DNA from: Dipylidium caninum
Lineage: Eukaryota; Platyhelminthes; Cestoda; Cyclophyllidea; Dipylidiidae
Direction: 5' to 3'
Length of the DNA: 64,000 nucleotides
NCBI GenBank assembly: GCA_017562135.1
Contig: QEYB01001237.1
Location: forward strand, 62,001-126,000
Each line of letters begins with the position of its first letter. Within the stretch, counting starts at the first letter, position 1. This document shows positions 1 to 14,597 of the stretch, one piece after another. The translations under genes were made by a program, and so were the position numbers. Under the pieces are notes generated by a model, which was given only the letters and a program-made list of their open reading frames with translations, did not search any database and was not told the DNA's origin.

Positions 1-3000
1 AAAATTGACTACCGAGATTCTGACAAGTGGCTAGTAAAATTGTTGAGCCTTGACTTTGATTGATATACTAGAACGGAACCAAGTTTATGCTGTCGTCAGT
101 AGTGACAGCTGGAACCGTGAGGGAAGGGAAGGGAGGGAAGGGAAGGGAGTGGTTGGAAGGGGAGGATGGGAAGAGGAGTGCGCTTGTCCTTCTAATGCAC
201 TTAGCTGACATCGTGGCATATGGGTAACATTGCTGCTCTTTGGTGGCTCGAGTTACTCTCCCACGCGAATTATGTATTAGTGCTACCCAGAGAGAATTTT
301 CGAGTGAAATGACACTCAAAATATTTCTCCGCCCATACCATTTGCGCCACTCTCTGTGGAAGTTACACCGAGCAAACTACTCTAGAAACGGCAAGCTAAT
401 GCTTCACGGAAATTTAGCCTGAGGCGTCGAGTTACCATAATTCGGTGGCCTACCTCACGGTCTAAAGAATGTTAACTTCAGCGCTTCTCGCTCTGTTGGT
501 CAAAGAATCAAAGCCTTAAAGTTATTACGCAAGGTTGGGCTGCATCGCCTGGAAGGATCTCGGCGTGTCAACCTACTCCTCTGTTTCTAGGCATTCTCGG
601 TCAGGATCTACGTCAGTAGGTGCTTCTGACAACCTGGGGACGAGTTTAGGTCACCACGCGTCTGACTGTTGTTTCGTTGTCTGTTGGGTCATCTCAGCTC
701 AGGCGACACACGCCCTACCGACCACTGAGCGGTGAATGTGCTTGGCCTGTGGTTTCTTACCGCAACAAAATGGAGAAAAAAGACAATAAAATCCGTTATA
801 TCTTTGGCAAAAGCAACAAGAGCGTGGAGTACTTAAGTGTCATAGCTGAGGAGACGCTTTGGACGACAGTGCGCCTTGCGGGTGGTAGAGAGAGAGAAAA
901 TAAAGACGCGGCAACAAAAAAGCCAATGGGTACACTTAAATGGGTCTTTCGAGCTAAAGACTATTCAACAACCTCGGAATGCGACCGTCTGGAACGGAGT
1001 GAAACCGATGCATCTAGAGAGAAATTGTATACAATTCTGCTCCACAGGAAGAAGGTACTCAGGAAGGATTTTCACCTTTCCCACCCCGCCACCCGGCATT
1101 TGGGACGTAAACCCTCCAAGGTCTAGGTTTTTCTATTTATCAAATCACGATTTAACTTTGCGGTAAATTAGACGTTTTGTAGAATTGTAAGAGTTTGTTT
1201 TTAGTACACTTTCGGTCTGATGCGATAGGTTAAGAAAGGTGCGGGGACGAGGTTGTCTCTGACCGTCCCGAAAAGATATACCTTTGCAACGACTTCTCAA
1301 GCACGAAATTAGGATGTTTGGAGTACAGACTTCCAGCAGGCTGAGGGTGGACGATAATTACCCACATTCTTGGAGATTCAATGACCATCTTAACGCTGGA
1401 GGTGGTTAGAACCGAATAGATGTCTTCTTAGAAGGTTCGGTAATGGTCGGACCATCGGAAACAACCACGCATGCTGCAATTCTCACGATGCATTTCCCCT
1501 AGTTACCAGTTTTTCCATTCCCTCTCAGATTTCGTCATCACAAACGTGAAAACAACAGAAACGGATTTCTTGGGTTAATTGCTGTCTTCAATTTAGAGTT
1601 AGATTTTCTCTTTTTTTTCTCAAACGTCTCTAAACTGATTTCTAACGTTAAGTGCACGTGGCGAGTCCGCACGTTGACAGTCGCGCCTCCGCTCTTCCTG
1701 CGCCACTCGCTGTACCGGTAAGGAGGTCTGACTTCCCTCACTCGAATGCCAGGGGGGCGCTTTCTCCTCGTTTTACATCACGTCAAAAAGTTGGATTTTA
1801 TCTGAGGCATTCACAAATCCAGTGAATGTGGAGGAATGAAGGACGTCAGTGGCGAAATTCCTCAAGTCAAGTTTTGCCTCCCTTGCTGAATTTTCTCTTA
1901 TTCCGTGCAGACTAAGTAATTTTGGTGGATTCTGAATGCAAATGCTTGGGGAAGATAAATGGAAGGCTGCAAGTTAGATCTCCAGGCAGCGAGTGAGCGA
2001 GTTTCGCTGCTGCCTACGTGGTAACGCCTTCTACACGACGGTGGTGGCTCGGAGGAACACGAGTCGTGGGACGCTGGGAGCTTACAGAAGGCTTCTTGTC
2101 ACACACACTTTACCACCCTCCCCCACCCGCCGCGTCTGCCCGGACATCATTCATTTCGCGGATCACTCGCGCTTCCATCTGTCCGCGGCGTTTGTCGTCG
2201 AACAGCACCATTCTCAGTCTGATGTCCCGCCAAATTTAACCAAACCAAGAAGGAGGACACAACATTTTTATAGCCGATAAACCTGTCTGAATCGTCGCGT
2301 TAGACAGTTGCCTTTCGCCCCCCTCTTGAGACTATCTGCCAGCCCCCAAAATAAAAACCACGTCAAGGCAAAACACTCTGGTTAGAGACGAGTCTATCGT
2401 GGGTTCCAGTTCCCCATTTCCTCTTTTATCTGCCATCATGATGAAGTAGAAACAAATGAAATCCACGCTAGTTTGCAGTCTCTGATCAACAGACCGGCTA
2501 ACGACAGGTCAGCCAAGTGAGCATTGTCTAACGCAGACTGGGAGTGGCCGATGGATGGAAAGTCGACAATGGAACAATTGTCGAGAGACCTCACTCACAC
2601 ACTTTGCCAGTGTGGAGGTCATATCATCATAAGTGGAATTTGTAAAGGCGTCGTGAAGCCACCGGAACACTGTGTGTTATGCAGATGGCCCGTGAAGGAA
2701 GTCGTGACATACGGGACGACGCCCCGACTAGCAAGTTTTGACAAACAGAAGTGTACGGGTGTATTTCCACGTGTCCAGGTACAGTGGAACGCCCTAACAA
2801 AAAAGTAAACTTTGGATTCTTTAAATAGCAAGCTTGAATCCGGGCCCGGAAGTGGGGACTTCGTTGAGAGGGCATTTATTCGAGCGGCACTGTTACCGTT
2901 AAGTGCATGTCCACGTGCCTCCACAATCTCACCGACTCTGTCCTTTGGGCCAGACTGAGCATTTAAGCGGTCATTTGCATTCCATTCACTGTCCCGAAAT

Positions 3001-6000
3001 CACGTAGAGCCAGTACATCACAACGTGCGACACCGCTGAACGGTTGCCAAACCATGGAATCACCATTTCTTCAACAAACGATTCGCCAACTAAGAGGTTG
3101 CTCCTCCTTCGTCCAGGCTTTTGAGAACAGTCGGAGACGGTCACGTCTTCTGCCGCCTGGCGGGCAGAGTTGCGTCCTGATAGTCACCACTCTTCCAGAA
3201 AAATTACTAGTTTAGTCGTCGAAGCTGTGAACAAACGGTCCTGTCCCGTCCGTCGTTAAGGCCGCGGGAAAACATCTCTCAATACAGGTGGATTCCTCCT
3301 GGAAGGCAGGAAGCTCCACAGTCCAGACTGGGGGACTTTTCTGCTGGATTTATCATTCCAATGTCACAGACTTTTGCACTTGTACGGCGCCACCTTACTT
3401 CATTGCAGAAATGGTTTTACGTTTTTCTAGTAGATACTTCAACCTTTTCAACAGTGGACAAAAGACTTCTCCAAACCCCTCGGTTGTTACTTTTGGTAAG
3501 ATGGAATGAGGGCATGTAAAGTGACCTTGAACTTAAAACTGTTTGTCAATCTACTGCGGATGGCAATAGACTAATTAACCCGGAGGATGGTGGAAGGCAC
3601 GATGCACTCGTCGTGGAGCTGAATTAAATTACTCTCGAATTGGGTAAAGTACGGCGGGCCTTCCGCTAAGGGTGGCATCCTCTATTAGCCCAAAGCCGGA
3701 CATTCGTGTGACCACACTCATTCCTCTGCCTTGTAGTCCAAACTGAACATTTTCAGTGTGCTCCCGAACATCCGAAGGGCCAGTGAGAATGCGCTAAACA
3801 TACCGAAAGTAAGTTCCTTCACTCACCAACAAGCCCACTTTTCTCCATTACTCCGCGCTGCAGTCTGACGGCTTCAGCAATGCTTCTGACTTAGCAAAGG
3901 TGAATTTTGGGGACTTTTTGACGGAAAGGGTGTCAATGAATGCCACACCGAGACGTAGAGAGGTGGAGGTAGGTGGTCACCCCACAGATAGTCTGGTTGA
4001 CGGATTAGTGGCCGAATGTACGTCACAAGATCACCGGAAGCCTGCAATTGGAGTGGATGGAACAACGGACGATCAGAAGAGTAGATAAGGAGGTGCATGT
4101 CTGAGCGCTCAAGGGGTTTGAATGGTATAGAAAACTGGTGGACTGGGTGCACTAAATACTTTGGAAATGGAGGAATGCTTCAAGTGTTACTGAAGTGCAC
4201 TTGATGGAGAATCTAGGAGGAAATTTTAAACATTCTGAGTTAGTTCGTATTTGATGATTGGGATAATCTGCGAAGTGGGTTGCATGGATCTGCCGATTTT
4301 ATAAACTTTTATTCGAATATCCACAAATCTCCCTTAATTTCGTCTGCCAATCTCTTTCTAGATTCCATTCTTCACCGGAAGGAAGACCTGACCCGGTTGC
4401 ACTCTTCCACAATCTCTGCCTAATGTCGCGAAAACAGGAGGCGCATGCAACCAAGCCATTTCCACTTGTAGATAATTATTGTGAAGTAAACGAAGTCCAG
4501 AGGCTTCAACCTACCTTTTCACCCTTTCTTCTGCCTCATTCCAAGGGGTACATTTAATTAAGGTAGGATTTTTTTGAGCAAAATCTTCTCTGCTCTAATG
4601 GGGATGGCATGAGTTTAACTAGCCCTCGTGCGACTGCCTAACTGGGCTGTTCTCGCACCGGCATTACAGCCTTCGAGGGGGCGGACCTCGGTAGGAATGA
4701 ATTAATGGAAGTAGAGACGAGCGGAATGAAGACTTCATGTCGATGACTGAAGAAAGTGACTGGAGTGAAGATGGACGCGTAGAATTAGGATTGTCGTGGA
4801 AATGTCGAAGAGTGTGGAGTTGTGTGAAGGGCTCATTAATAAGAATAGGTTGCGTGGGATGTAAGTGGCTGGGTTGGATAACTTGGTGAGTGAATCGCCT
4901 GAACGCTGAATAATAACTGAATATCGGAATGTATAATTGTGTTGATGCAAGTTGAAGGCACTTTGAAGGTAAAAGACGATGAAGGGAAGGAGGAGGGAGA
5001 CCATCGGTGAGGCGGTGATCCCTGAACCTACACCCTGCAATTGTTTTGATGCCCCAGAACCAATGAAGGCACAGACCTTATGCTACCTCTAGCGAGGAGT
5101 TGTCACAGACTCCAGCAGCTATTATTAACTTAGGCTTTATGTAACACATCGTCTGTTCCCATGTTATCACAAGTCAACAAACTCCGTAATTTACGACGCA
5201 CAGACAGACGATCACACGCGGCCCATATGTGACATCCCGCGAATGCGAAAGCACGAAGTCACAGTAAAAGCGGCAAAAAGGCTGTACACGTCCTTCCCGT
5301 CGCAGTATCATTCGAGGAGGCGTCTCATTTGAATCAGCCCCCTTCAGCCAAGCGGAGTCGTGTTTGTTTAGAACCACACGCGCTGATTTGCTGGACGTGC
5401 TGTGTTTAGAAATGGAAACGAAGACTCAACCGACTTCATGCCTCATCAGTATAGCATTCCTGAAGCTATTAAGAGACTCTCAGATTCCTTTTCACCGTTT
5501 AATCCGTTCCGCAGTTAACGGGTGCATCAATTTGAGGCATCTGGAGTAGAAGAAGGGCAGTAGTTTCCTTATAGGTGAATGTCCTCGTCTTGATGGCGTG
5601 GAAGTCTTCTTCCTGAGGGCTTTGGAACTAGGTAGAAGAGAAAAACTGTCAAGTGAAACAACGGGGGTGTGTTAAATCGTCTCAGTGGGGTGGAGATGCT
5701 GTTCAATCACGTTTCGATTTTCTTCGTGCCATCCTTGAGTCGCATGGATATTGACAGACGAAGTCATTGAGACCACACATCAGTCTTTTGGAAACAGCAA
5801 GGGCGAAGAAATTACTCTGAAAGCCATAGGAAGCCTAATCTACGAAATGGAGGGAGGAGATCACGGAGACATTGCCATTCACCAACATCATCCACGTATC
5901 GAGAAAGTATCAGTTTTTAAAACTCTCACTCCGACTGATCCATTCTTTAGTTTCGTATGGAAATATATGCTCTTTCATCTGTAGACTCCATCGGGAAATT

Positions 6001-9000
6001 ATGGACTGATGCGGATGCGAAAGCACAGTTTTTAGTGTTCGCTCCAAAACGGAACTAGAGTGTTTTTCGAGTGTTTGCGCGCTCCGCCAACCAAGCAAAC
6101 CTGTTCAGGTGCTGATGATAATTTGGAGATTGAAATAACACCAAAAGCGACGCTTCGAACGAGAATGCTCATGTCAGTCCACCAAAGGTGTTTCTGAAAG
6201 GTTTCGGGGTTCTTTTTTTTTCATTTTAAATAGAGCGAGACAGGAGGCTCGGTACGGAGAGCTGGCGAGAACTTCGTCGAATCTGGCAAGTTGATTCTAT
6301 GTGAATTAGGTCACCGTCACTTCAGACACACTTCTATGGAGGCAATATTTACTTTATATGCTTATATTTTTCGTCAATCTCATCTGCGATTTGTTGAATC
6401 TGTCAACAGTGAGGTGATAATTTGAGTTAATCACCATCACAGATACTAGTAAGTGCAGAAGTGCCACCTCTTCACAAGTAAAAGTTAGTGGAGGATCCTG
6501 AATTTCTCCCGAAATAGCATTCTTGAGAGGTCAAGATCTCATTGAAGGTGCATAGTGCAAGTAATTCATCGAGGAAACGCCGACTTAACCGATGCGTTGA
6601 AGTAGGATCGTCGTCCACCATCGAATCCGTGGATAGATGTGAAGGCTGAAGTAGGTTGCGTCGATGAATACCAAAATTCCAGTGAAATCGGAAGGACTTG
6701 TCGCCTCACCTGCGAGGTGAAGTTGGTACAACGCCCTTGAGTTTGGGCGTGGTGGGACTAAAAGACCCGGATGGGGAAAACACAGTCATCAAATGACTTT
6801 CACAGCGCAGATCAGTGAGCTCGGCGTCGAAGGGCAGTCCAGTCTGTTGAGGTATAAACTCATTCCATTTTGAGAACATGAGTTAGACTTAACGACTTTT
6901 CTAGGCAGAAAGGTGCTCGTACTGCAAGGAGTTCACGAAAGGCCACCTTTTTTGGCCTTCTGTGTACACAACCCGAGAGACAATATATGAGCTGGGGGGT
7001 GAAAATGGACCTTTAAAACAGAGTGCGCAGGTTGTAAACCCGTCCAGGCTGCGCTTACGAAAACGACGGTGTACAAAAACTTTTTATTAGTTTTAATCTC
7101 CTCTACACCTTTAATCGTATGATATCCGTCTGTCCTTGCACATTAGAGCGAATAAATACTAGAAATTAGAACACGAGCGACGAAAAGATGACTCCACTTT
7201 TCGGGAAGTCGCTAAAACACGGTTTGAGGTAAGTATACACTCGTGAAGATGCCTTGACTGGAAAGCTCTGATGAGGCTAAAAGGTTTCGTACCCCAGTCG
7301 CGTCACACATATGTGTCATTGGGAGGAGTCGATGCTCATTAACCATCGGCACAGTCATCATGCAATCTGGCAGAAATTTTGGAAGAGCGACAGGCAATTG
7401 AATTCCGTGTTCTGTCATTGCTACGTCCCTCTGGTTAGTCCACGGTGCTTCGGTTTCTGTCAAAAGTCAGGACAAAAATTGCCTTCCTACAAACTTACCA
7501 TTGACAAGATTCCCACGGTGGTTCAGTGTGAAAGGCGACTAGGTGGCAGACCGAAAGGTAAGGACCAGTCCTTATTCTCTTCTTCATCAGAGCGTCTTCA
7601 GTCTTCCAAGCGGCTTAACATCCCCTTTTCACTCTCGTCTGTCGTCCTCAGTGGATGGTGAGCGCGTGGACCACATGTTGTGCATCAAAGTCACACGGTA
7701 GACAATCCTACCCGAACTCTAAATAGCAAGCAACAGGCTATAAGGCACGAGATTCCACCACTTTTGAGTCTGTCCAAATTGAGTTATACACATTTGACGC
7801 AGCTAATCAAGATTTGAATGGCTATCGAGCTTCCGGTAGAAGGTGACATTGGCGAGCGGAAAGGTCAGTCATGTGGATAGGCAATTGAGGTTAGTGGAGG
7901 GAGAAGCGAAACCCCATGGTTAAAACCCCGTGGGTGGGAAGCGGAATGGCCAACTTTGTTTCAGATTCGAAAGTAAACGACCTTGGAGGAGAGGGAGACA
8001 ATTAAGTCTTTAGTGCCTCCTCCGTTTTCCTCTCAAAGACTGTCAGACAGACGTTTGACTTATTCCCTTCAAATATATGCCTTCACCTACGTTGTAATAA
8101 ATCAAAATCCAGACGTCCAGAAGCACTCATGAGTCGCCTCTTCGTCACATTTTTGGGCAAGTGTACCCTTCTCCCACCTCCAGCCAGATGTAACTACGAG
8201 TAACATCTGACTTTCAGCTCAACATTAAATCCCAACAAGACGTTTCAGCCCCACCATATGGTTCCAAGTAATTGCTCTAAAATTGTGGGGTTGAGGTAGG
8301 ACTCAGAGAATATGGAAAGCTCTTCGTTGCCTCCAATTAACATCTCCATCAGAAAGTTTCAAACTGCACCATCCTCTCGGCTGCCTGCCGCCTCATGCGT
8401 GCTGGGCCACATACCAAGAATTAGCCTGACGTGCTGTCGAATGGCATTGTAAAAGGGAAGGAGGGGAAATGAGGGGCGTGTCCTTAGCTCTCCACCTGCT
8501 TCTCCCTGTCCTCGACGGCTTTTAAAAGGCGCTTCCATACTCACTTAAAAGACGACTTCGGCCAATATCTGACGGACATATACCAAGCAACGTCGTCTGT
8601 TAGATGTCCAAAGGGAATATCGACCTCCTTTCATGGACGTTCCATCGCCAGCCTGAGAAGTCGGAGGTGGATCGCCTTGTCGAGGCTGAGTGGTCCGACG
8701 AGAAAACAGCGTGTAGCTGGAGTGAAACAGGAATCAAATTAATTCATCTTCAAGTAAACTTTTTCGAAAATCCCAAATCGCGTGAGAACTTTCACTACAG
8801 TTTGTGGAGTTGCCATGCTTTGTTCAGACAAAACAACCTTTATTTGATTTAGCGGTGGCAGGCGAGGGTGAATAGGAGAAGAAAGGAGAAAGTCAGGGCA
8901 TCGGGGTGGGAATAAGGACAGACCTGAGGCGTGGGGATTACTTTCATCAGTGTTGGCCCAGCGTTAAGCATGGTAATTACCGAGGCGCATTCACCTCGGA

Positions 9001-12000
9001 GACGCCTTGGGGGCAAATAAGGTCGAGAAGACACCATGCCATGCATTTACGACAGAAAGAGTGGTGGCCACCTTACCGTAAAGGCCCAAGCCCTCGTACA
9101 TCGGCCTCCGCCTTCACATCCCTGATTATTATAACATAATTCGGGCTTCGGGGCATCATCGCCTGAGATTTCACTGCGGTACTTGGTTATGAGCGTCAGC
9201 CGCAAGGCTCGTGGCCTCTTTAATTGTCGGCAGCATCACTTACCCGATGTAGAATGACCACAATTATTCAGATAACCTGTTGAAGATGCTTCGAGGATAC
9301 ATAGAGTATTCTCTTTTATGTTGGCAATTTTCACATTGAAAGTACCTGACAATTTTTACGTTGTATGTCTTGGTAAATTCAGCCAGGTATGGTAAGTATT
9401 CTTTTCTGCACAACCTAATTTAAAAAAAAAGGTTTTTATGGTCAACTCTGACGTTGTGCGTTGTTGAAAAGCAGTACAGTACGAGAGGACAAAGAAGCGT
9501 GCGATCTTGTCAGCAGGCTGAGACCAAAACCGAGGGAAATGCAGCACTGAGGCACTAATCTGGCCATTAGCAGTAGATTTAGCCTAAACCCTCAGAAGGA
9601 CACTATGCCATTGCTTACCTTCTTACGGTGAATCTAGACGGTGAAGTCTTCAGTGGTCAGGTTGGTTTTGGTTTGTTCTACTGCCACCAGTGTCTACCAT
9701 CCACTTAGAGGGAAATCCAGACACCTCGGAGTTCAGGGCCGGAGACTGTCTGCTTTTGGCTGTGCGAATCAAAACCTGCTCATCTGATTAGTAGTTGCCG
9801 CTCCAGGCAGTGGCGGTCCTTACCAGGCCGCTTTCCGTTCAAATATAATTTAAGTGGCCTTGAGAAAGTGACAATGTGCCAATTTTGGGAGTCTCAACAT
9901 TCACAGTGCACCCATTCTAATACTGAGTAGTCTCTAAACCGTTTGCTCTGCAAGTTACGAATCAGGTCATGTGGCAGTGAGGTTACTTTGGTCACGGAGA
10001 CGGTCACCTTTCCGGTTGATTAACAATTTGGCTGTGTGAGTAAATACCACACTTGGCTGCCTTTTTCCGCGTTAAATACTAAAATACCCTCGAGTTGCTA
10101 GGCCAAACTATATTCATATTATACCATATTCGGTGCCTAAAACGGCTGCCTGCTTGTACACTCGACTTATCGCCGACCGGTCAGGGCTGCTCCAGCAGAT
10201 GAGTTTAACTGATGGGGAAAATTCGGCCGAGAAATCATTCAGGCCCTCCGTGGGTAGTTAACGGTCACTCAACAGCCCAACATCGTCCCTGCATTGGCCA
10301 GGGCGACATGATGCGCCTTTCAGCCCCCTACTCCGAATATTCGCGGTGACAATTTGAGCCAGCGTGGGTTTTTACAATTACGCGCACGCTTAACTGCTCC
10401 ATCGCGATAAAGGTCGTTCTTATCAAAAAATACTGGCTGTGAAAAACTAAAATCTCCCTTCGCGCCTTCGGCAAATATAACCCCGACAAGCAGGTTTTGG
10501 GGCTCGAGGGTTTGAGGAGTGGCAAAGCAAAGTAGGTCCACCTTTAAGGAGTTTAAATCAACTTTTTTGGTCATTTTGAGCCTTCTCATCCGGTTGTAGA
10601 TCCGCCCTATTTGTTCTTGAACGACCTTCGTCTTCATAGGGTCGAAGTGCCCTGGAAGCGCGTCCAGAGGTCAGGAGGCTGCTAAAAACTGGAACAGTGG
10701 AAGAAAGTATGAGAGCTTTTGGGGTACAGGAGACCAATCTCCTGATAACTGCGCTCAGGACGTAGATGCCTTTTTAGAGCAAATGATGCTACCTACGTCG
10801 TAGATGAAAGTGAATCACTGTTCTGCCTCTCTGGAGGCCTTCCAGGTTTCTCCAGAGCTGGGTGCCATGACCGAGGCATATGTTGAGATTACCGCTTAGT
10901 TGTCACCGCAAGTCTATTTGCCGTGGATCAAATGAGTTTTCAATGAGATCAAATAAAATTATAATCTTCTCATTAATCATCTCTACGTAAATTAACTCAA
11001 CTGGACGCCATTCTTTTACCTAAAGCCTTGACCGAAGCGAATAAATCAGAACGGATGGTGAAGCCTGAAAAATCCGAGTCGTGTTTAGACGAAATCGAAT
11101 GCGAAAAGTTTAGGTTACTGTGTAGTCTGTATATTTTAGAACACAATTCCTGAAATATTCGGGCAAAGTTGGAGCGTGAAACGGCTTGCGAACCTAACCT
11201 CCGTTGGTCTGTCGAAATATCACCTTCTCAACACTTAGCCGCTACTGAAATGCACAATTAAGTAGCGTTTCCTCAGCTGATGAGCTATTTTTAATTCCTC
11301 ACAGCGACTTCTGGGAGGACACCTGAACTCTTCTCCTATTACCAATCCAGGAAATTTTGTAGTCCAGGTTTTCGGTCCGCACGAAGACTTTCCATAACCA
11401 CCGAATCATGGGCTTCCAGCTACGCGTTATCTGCTGAGCAACTCGTTGTACCGTCAACACTCCTGTAAAGTGCTGTTAACGATCGCTATAGATGCGGAGA
11501 GAGAAGCTGTGATAGAACACCACATCGGTCGGTTTATGGGTGTACTGCAAGTCCTTCTGGCGAAATGACGGTAGGCAGCATCAGGTTAATTAGTGGAAAA
11601 GACCAGTAAACATTTCGCACCTCATAAAAAGAAATAAAAATAAGGAAACACCAGGGGTTGAATTGATTAGTGTTTCTCGAGTAACAAGGCGGCCATTCGT
11701 GGAAATACAAAAATGGGCTGTTCTGGCCGAAGGTGGTGACGCGAACACGGGACTAGTACTTTCCACAATGGGTTTTCCTTTGTTCCAGACCCTGACTTTG
11801 AATGTTTCAGCAAATTAAGCAAGCCCATTGTCGGTAAGTTGATTGCATAAACTAAAGTACTGCGTCGACGGGGGAAAAGGGCGAAATTACCATGTAGCCT
11901 AGAATTTACATCCCACTCCATAATGGGCAGTATGTTACGAGCAACACAAAGGACAGCTTTGTTCGACACACAATCGACGTGGAGAGTATTTTGTGCAAAT

Positions 12001-14500
12001 TAGGGCGTGGAGTGAGACCCACCCACCACTCCGAGTTCCCATTGGCCAGGCGCGCAAATATGAAGGTAATTCCGCCGTTCTTCGTAGAAAATGCGGATGG
12101 GACAGGATATTTAAATTTAAATAATAATTGTTAATTCGTCTGAGTCAAACATTCAAATTGTGTGTTTCTCCGTTAACCCGGATATTCCTTTGTGTTCCTC
12201 GAGTTGACCAATCAGAGTGTCGGCAAAGGGGTGTTCGATATTATCATAAAAAACAATGAAATTTCGGTCAAACAAAGTTTTCTGCCATATGAATAAACGG
12301 GTGTCCACTGCAACAACGTTGACAAGACTGCGACACATTTAAACTGAGTGCCTTCTACATTGTGTAGGCGACATTCGTTTGGTACAAAAAAGTTTTCCAC
12401 GTTTGACTGACACTTCACAGACGACTTTGAGAGTTTCTCTGCCAAAGCTGGACTGAGCGCTTCAGGTGCGATTTCCTGTGGGGTGTCGGTGGAGGAGGCG
12501 ACCGGATGGCCTGGTTTGGACACCAGGCCACTTATTCCAGCGTCTCGTGGGAGAGTCAGGTTGTACCAAATCCAGTGCTTGCGCTGACAGATGCATATGA
12601 CTGAGGCAGGCGAGACTATAAATACCTTGTACTCCCCGTATTTGCAACCACTAAATTGCTTCGCCTCTGGTGTTGGGGAAAATCCCGACTCTGTCGCAGT
12701 CCGCGTACCATTGGAGTATATTTACTCCATGTCCACTCTAATAGCTCAGCGTTTGAAGTGTTTCTCGGCCACTGCGGAGGGTGCTGATGAATTCGCACTC
12801 ACTAACCGTTGCGTGGGACGTTGGCCTGAAGCACCACGCAGCCCGATTCATAACACCTCCTAGTGCGGTGTGCGTGTCCGTGGGCTCCGCAAGTGATGGC
12901 GCAAAGGTAAAGAATGATTTTCATGACAAAAAGACCACGCGTTTTGAATGGCAGAAAGGCGTGTGCATCCGCGATTTGAATTTGCATAGACTGTCCTCTC
13001 CAACAAAGTACAATGCATGTCCCTGGCAAACCCACTTAACGGGCCAAGTACTACTTTGTACTATAGGTGAAAGCCTGCAAAGGGAGCAATGAAACTCGGC
13101 ACTTTAAATTCACCCTGGGAGTAGACGATTAAAAGTTCCGCTTTCACAAAATTCCCTTTGCTTTCGATCCAAGAGTTGTGACTATTGTGTAAGTGTGTAT
13201 GTGTGATGTGAATCAGTCTCACACAGTCTCGTCCAATTTTAAGTACCGAAGGTAAAACTATTTTCTTCGAGGAGAGGAAAGTTTTAATTCGTCCCATAGG
13301 GCCATTGGATGTCTCATTATGGGGAGAGAACACCATCATAAAATGTGGAACAAAAAGAAATACTTTCAAATATCCAGGGTAATTATAATGTTGGGGCTTG
13401 GCTTTATGCCATTTCGGGAATTTCCTGGAACTAAGTAGACTGGGGCGCGCTGCAATGACGCCATCCTTACTGACTCCAACCTCAGGCGAGGGGACATCTT
13501 TCCTTCACAACCTAAAGCCATTCTCTGTGGCGTTGGTCAGGATGACAACGACGATAAGAATGGTGCCTTTCCTGAAAAACTCACCAACCTTAGTCGTTTC
13601 AAGTTTTCCAGCCGGAAAAAATGCAACAATTTCGTCGAAAACACTTCGGGAAGGAGGGGGAAGATCTCGACGGCCATAAATAGCAATTACTGCCTGAGGA
13701 GAACTGAGTTGTGCAAACAATAAGAGATCGGAAGTGAGATTGTAAAGGTCCCTGGGGTTACCCATCTCTGGTCTTCATAGCAAAGAATCTCTGATTAATC
13801 TACCCACTCCCATCCACCGAACAGGTGAGAAGAATTAGGATTCGGTGCAGACGCTCGGAAGGAACTATGGTAGCTGTGAAACTTTCCCACATAAGAAAGT
13901 TTTCACCCTTTCGGAAAGCGGAGAGTGGAGTACTCATCTACAATTAGCAGGATATCAGAGCCGTCTGTTTGCCTAACCTGCGAGACAAAAATAAGGATCT
14001 CGGGAGCGCCTGCACCGTTTCCCCCGATTGAAAGGAAATTAGATTGCTTCAAGTAAGTCCTCACCTCTATTACGGGGATTGCAGAAGCCCACGTTTTCGT
14101 GGAGTCAACGCTAGTTCTGCAATGCCTCCGAAAGACTTCGTTCATAACAGCGTTCCCGTCTTCTCTAGCGATCATCGCGATTCACTGAAGCTGCATCTAA
14201 GGAAGGCTACTCCCAGTAGCTGACGATGTACCAGCTTATTTCATGCATTGCAATAAGTTAAAAGCAATGAAGATATAAGGTGTACCTTGAGAGGATGATG
14301 GACGAATGCAGGAAGTACTTCAAGCAAAAATTTGGCTCCGATGACCTTCCATTCATTAACACAGTCATTATTTATTCAGAGCCAAGAGGATTCACACGAG
14401 AATATTCTTCTTTCCCACATTTTAAAGGAAATTTTAGGCATGATGGTTGGATAACAGCACCAAATTTTTGTTGGTGTAAAATGGCAAAGTGGGACTGCCA
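1..14500. other. gene-poor stretch, no supported gene
   Basis: I read both strands and found no open frame here that combines recognisable protein similarity with credible splice sites. The open frames present are about 60 to 150 codons, have no domain character, and often overlap each other on both strands, which is what chance gives in mixed-composition DNA. A purine-rich GGGAAGGGAA-type tract lies at about 118-178. I saw no tRNA, rRNA or mobile-element coding region. This could be intergenic DNA or a large intron. Confidence 0.5.
118..178 (+). repeat. purine-rich simple tract
   Basis: The plus strand is almost pure G and A for about 60 bases, built on repeated GGGAAGGGAAGGGAG units. It is simple-sequence DNA with no coding content. 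Confidence 0.7.
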
Positions 14501-14597
14501 GAGGGACACCAGTGGCAATTATGAGGGATGAAATGAGCGTCGGGCATGGAGTCAAACTCGATGAGGTACGCCGGAATGAGGCAGGGAACATCCTCAC

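Noticed and set aside
677..1126. 149-codon plus-strand open frame
   Set aside because: No recognisable domain, an overlapping open frame in another phase, and no splice or neighbour context; length is within chance.
10320..10637. 105-codon minus-strand open frame with Lys-rich start
   Set aside because: Somewhat protein-like composition, but no family resemblance and a second long frame overlaps on the same strand.
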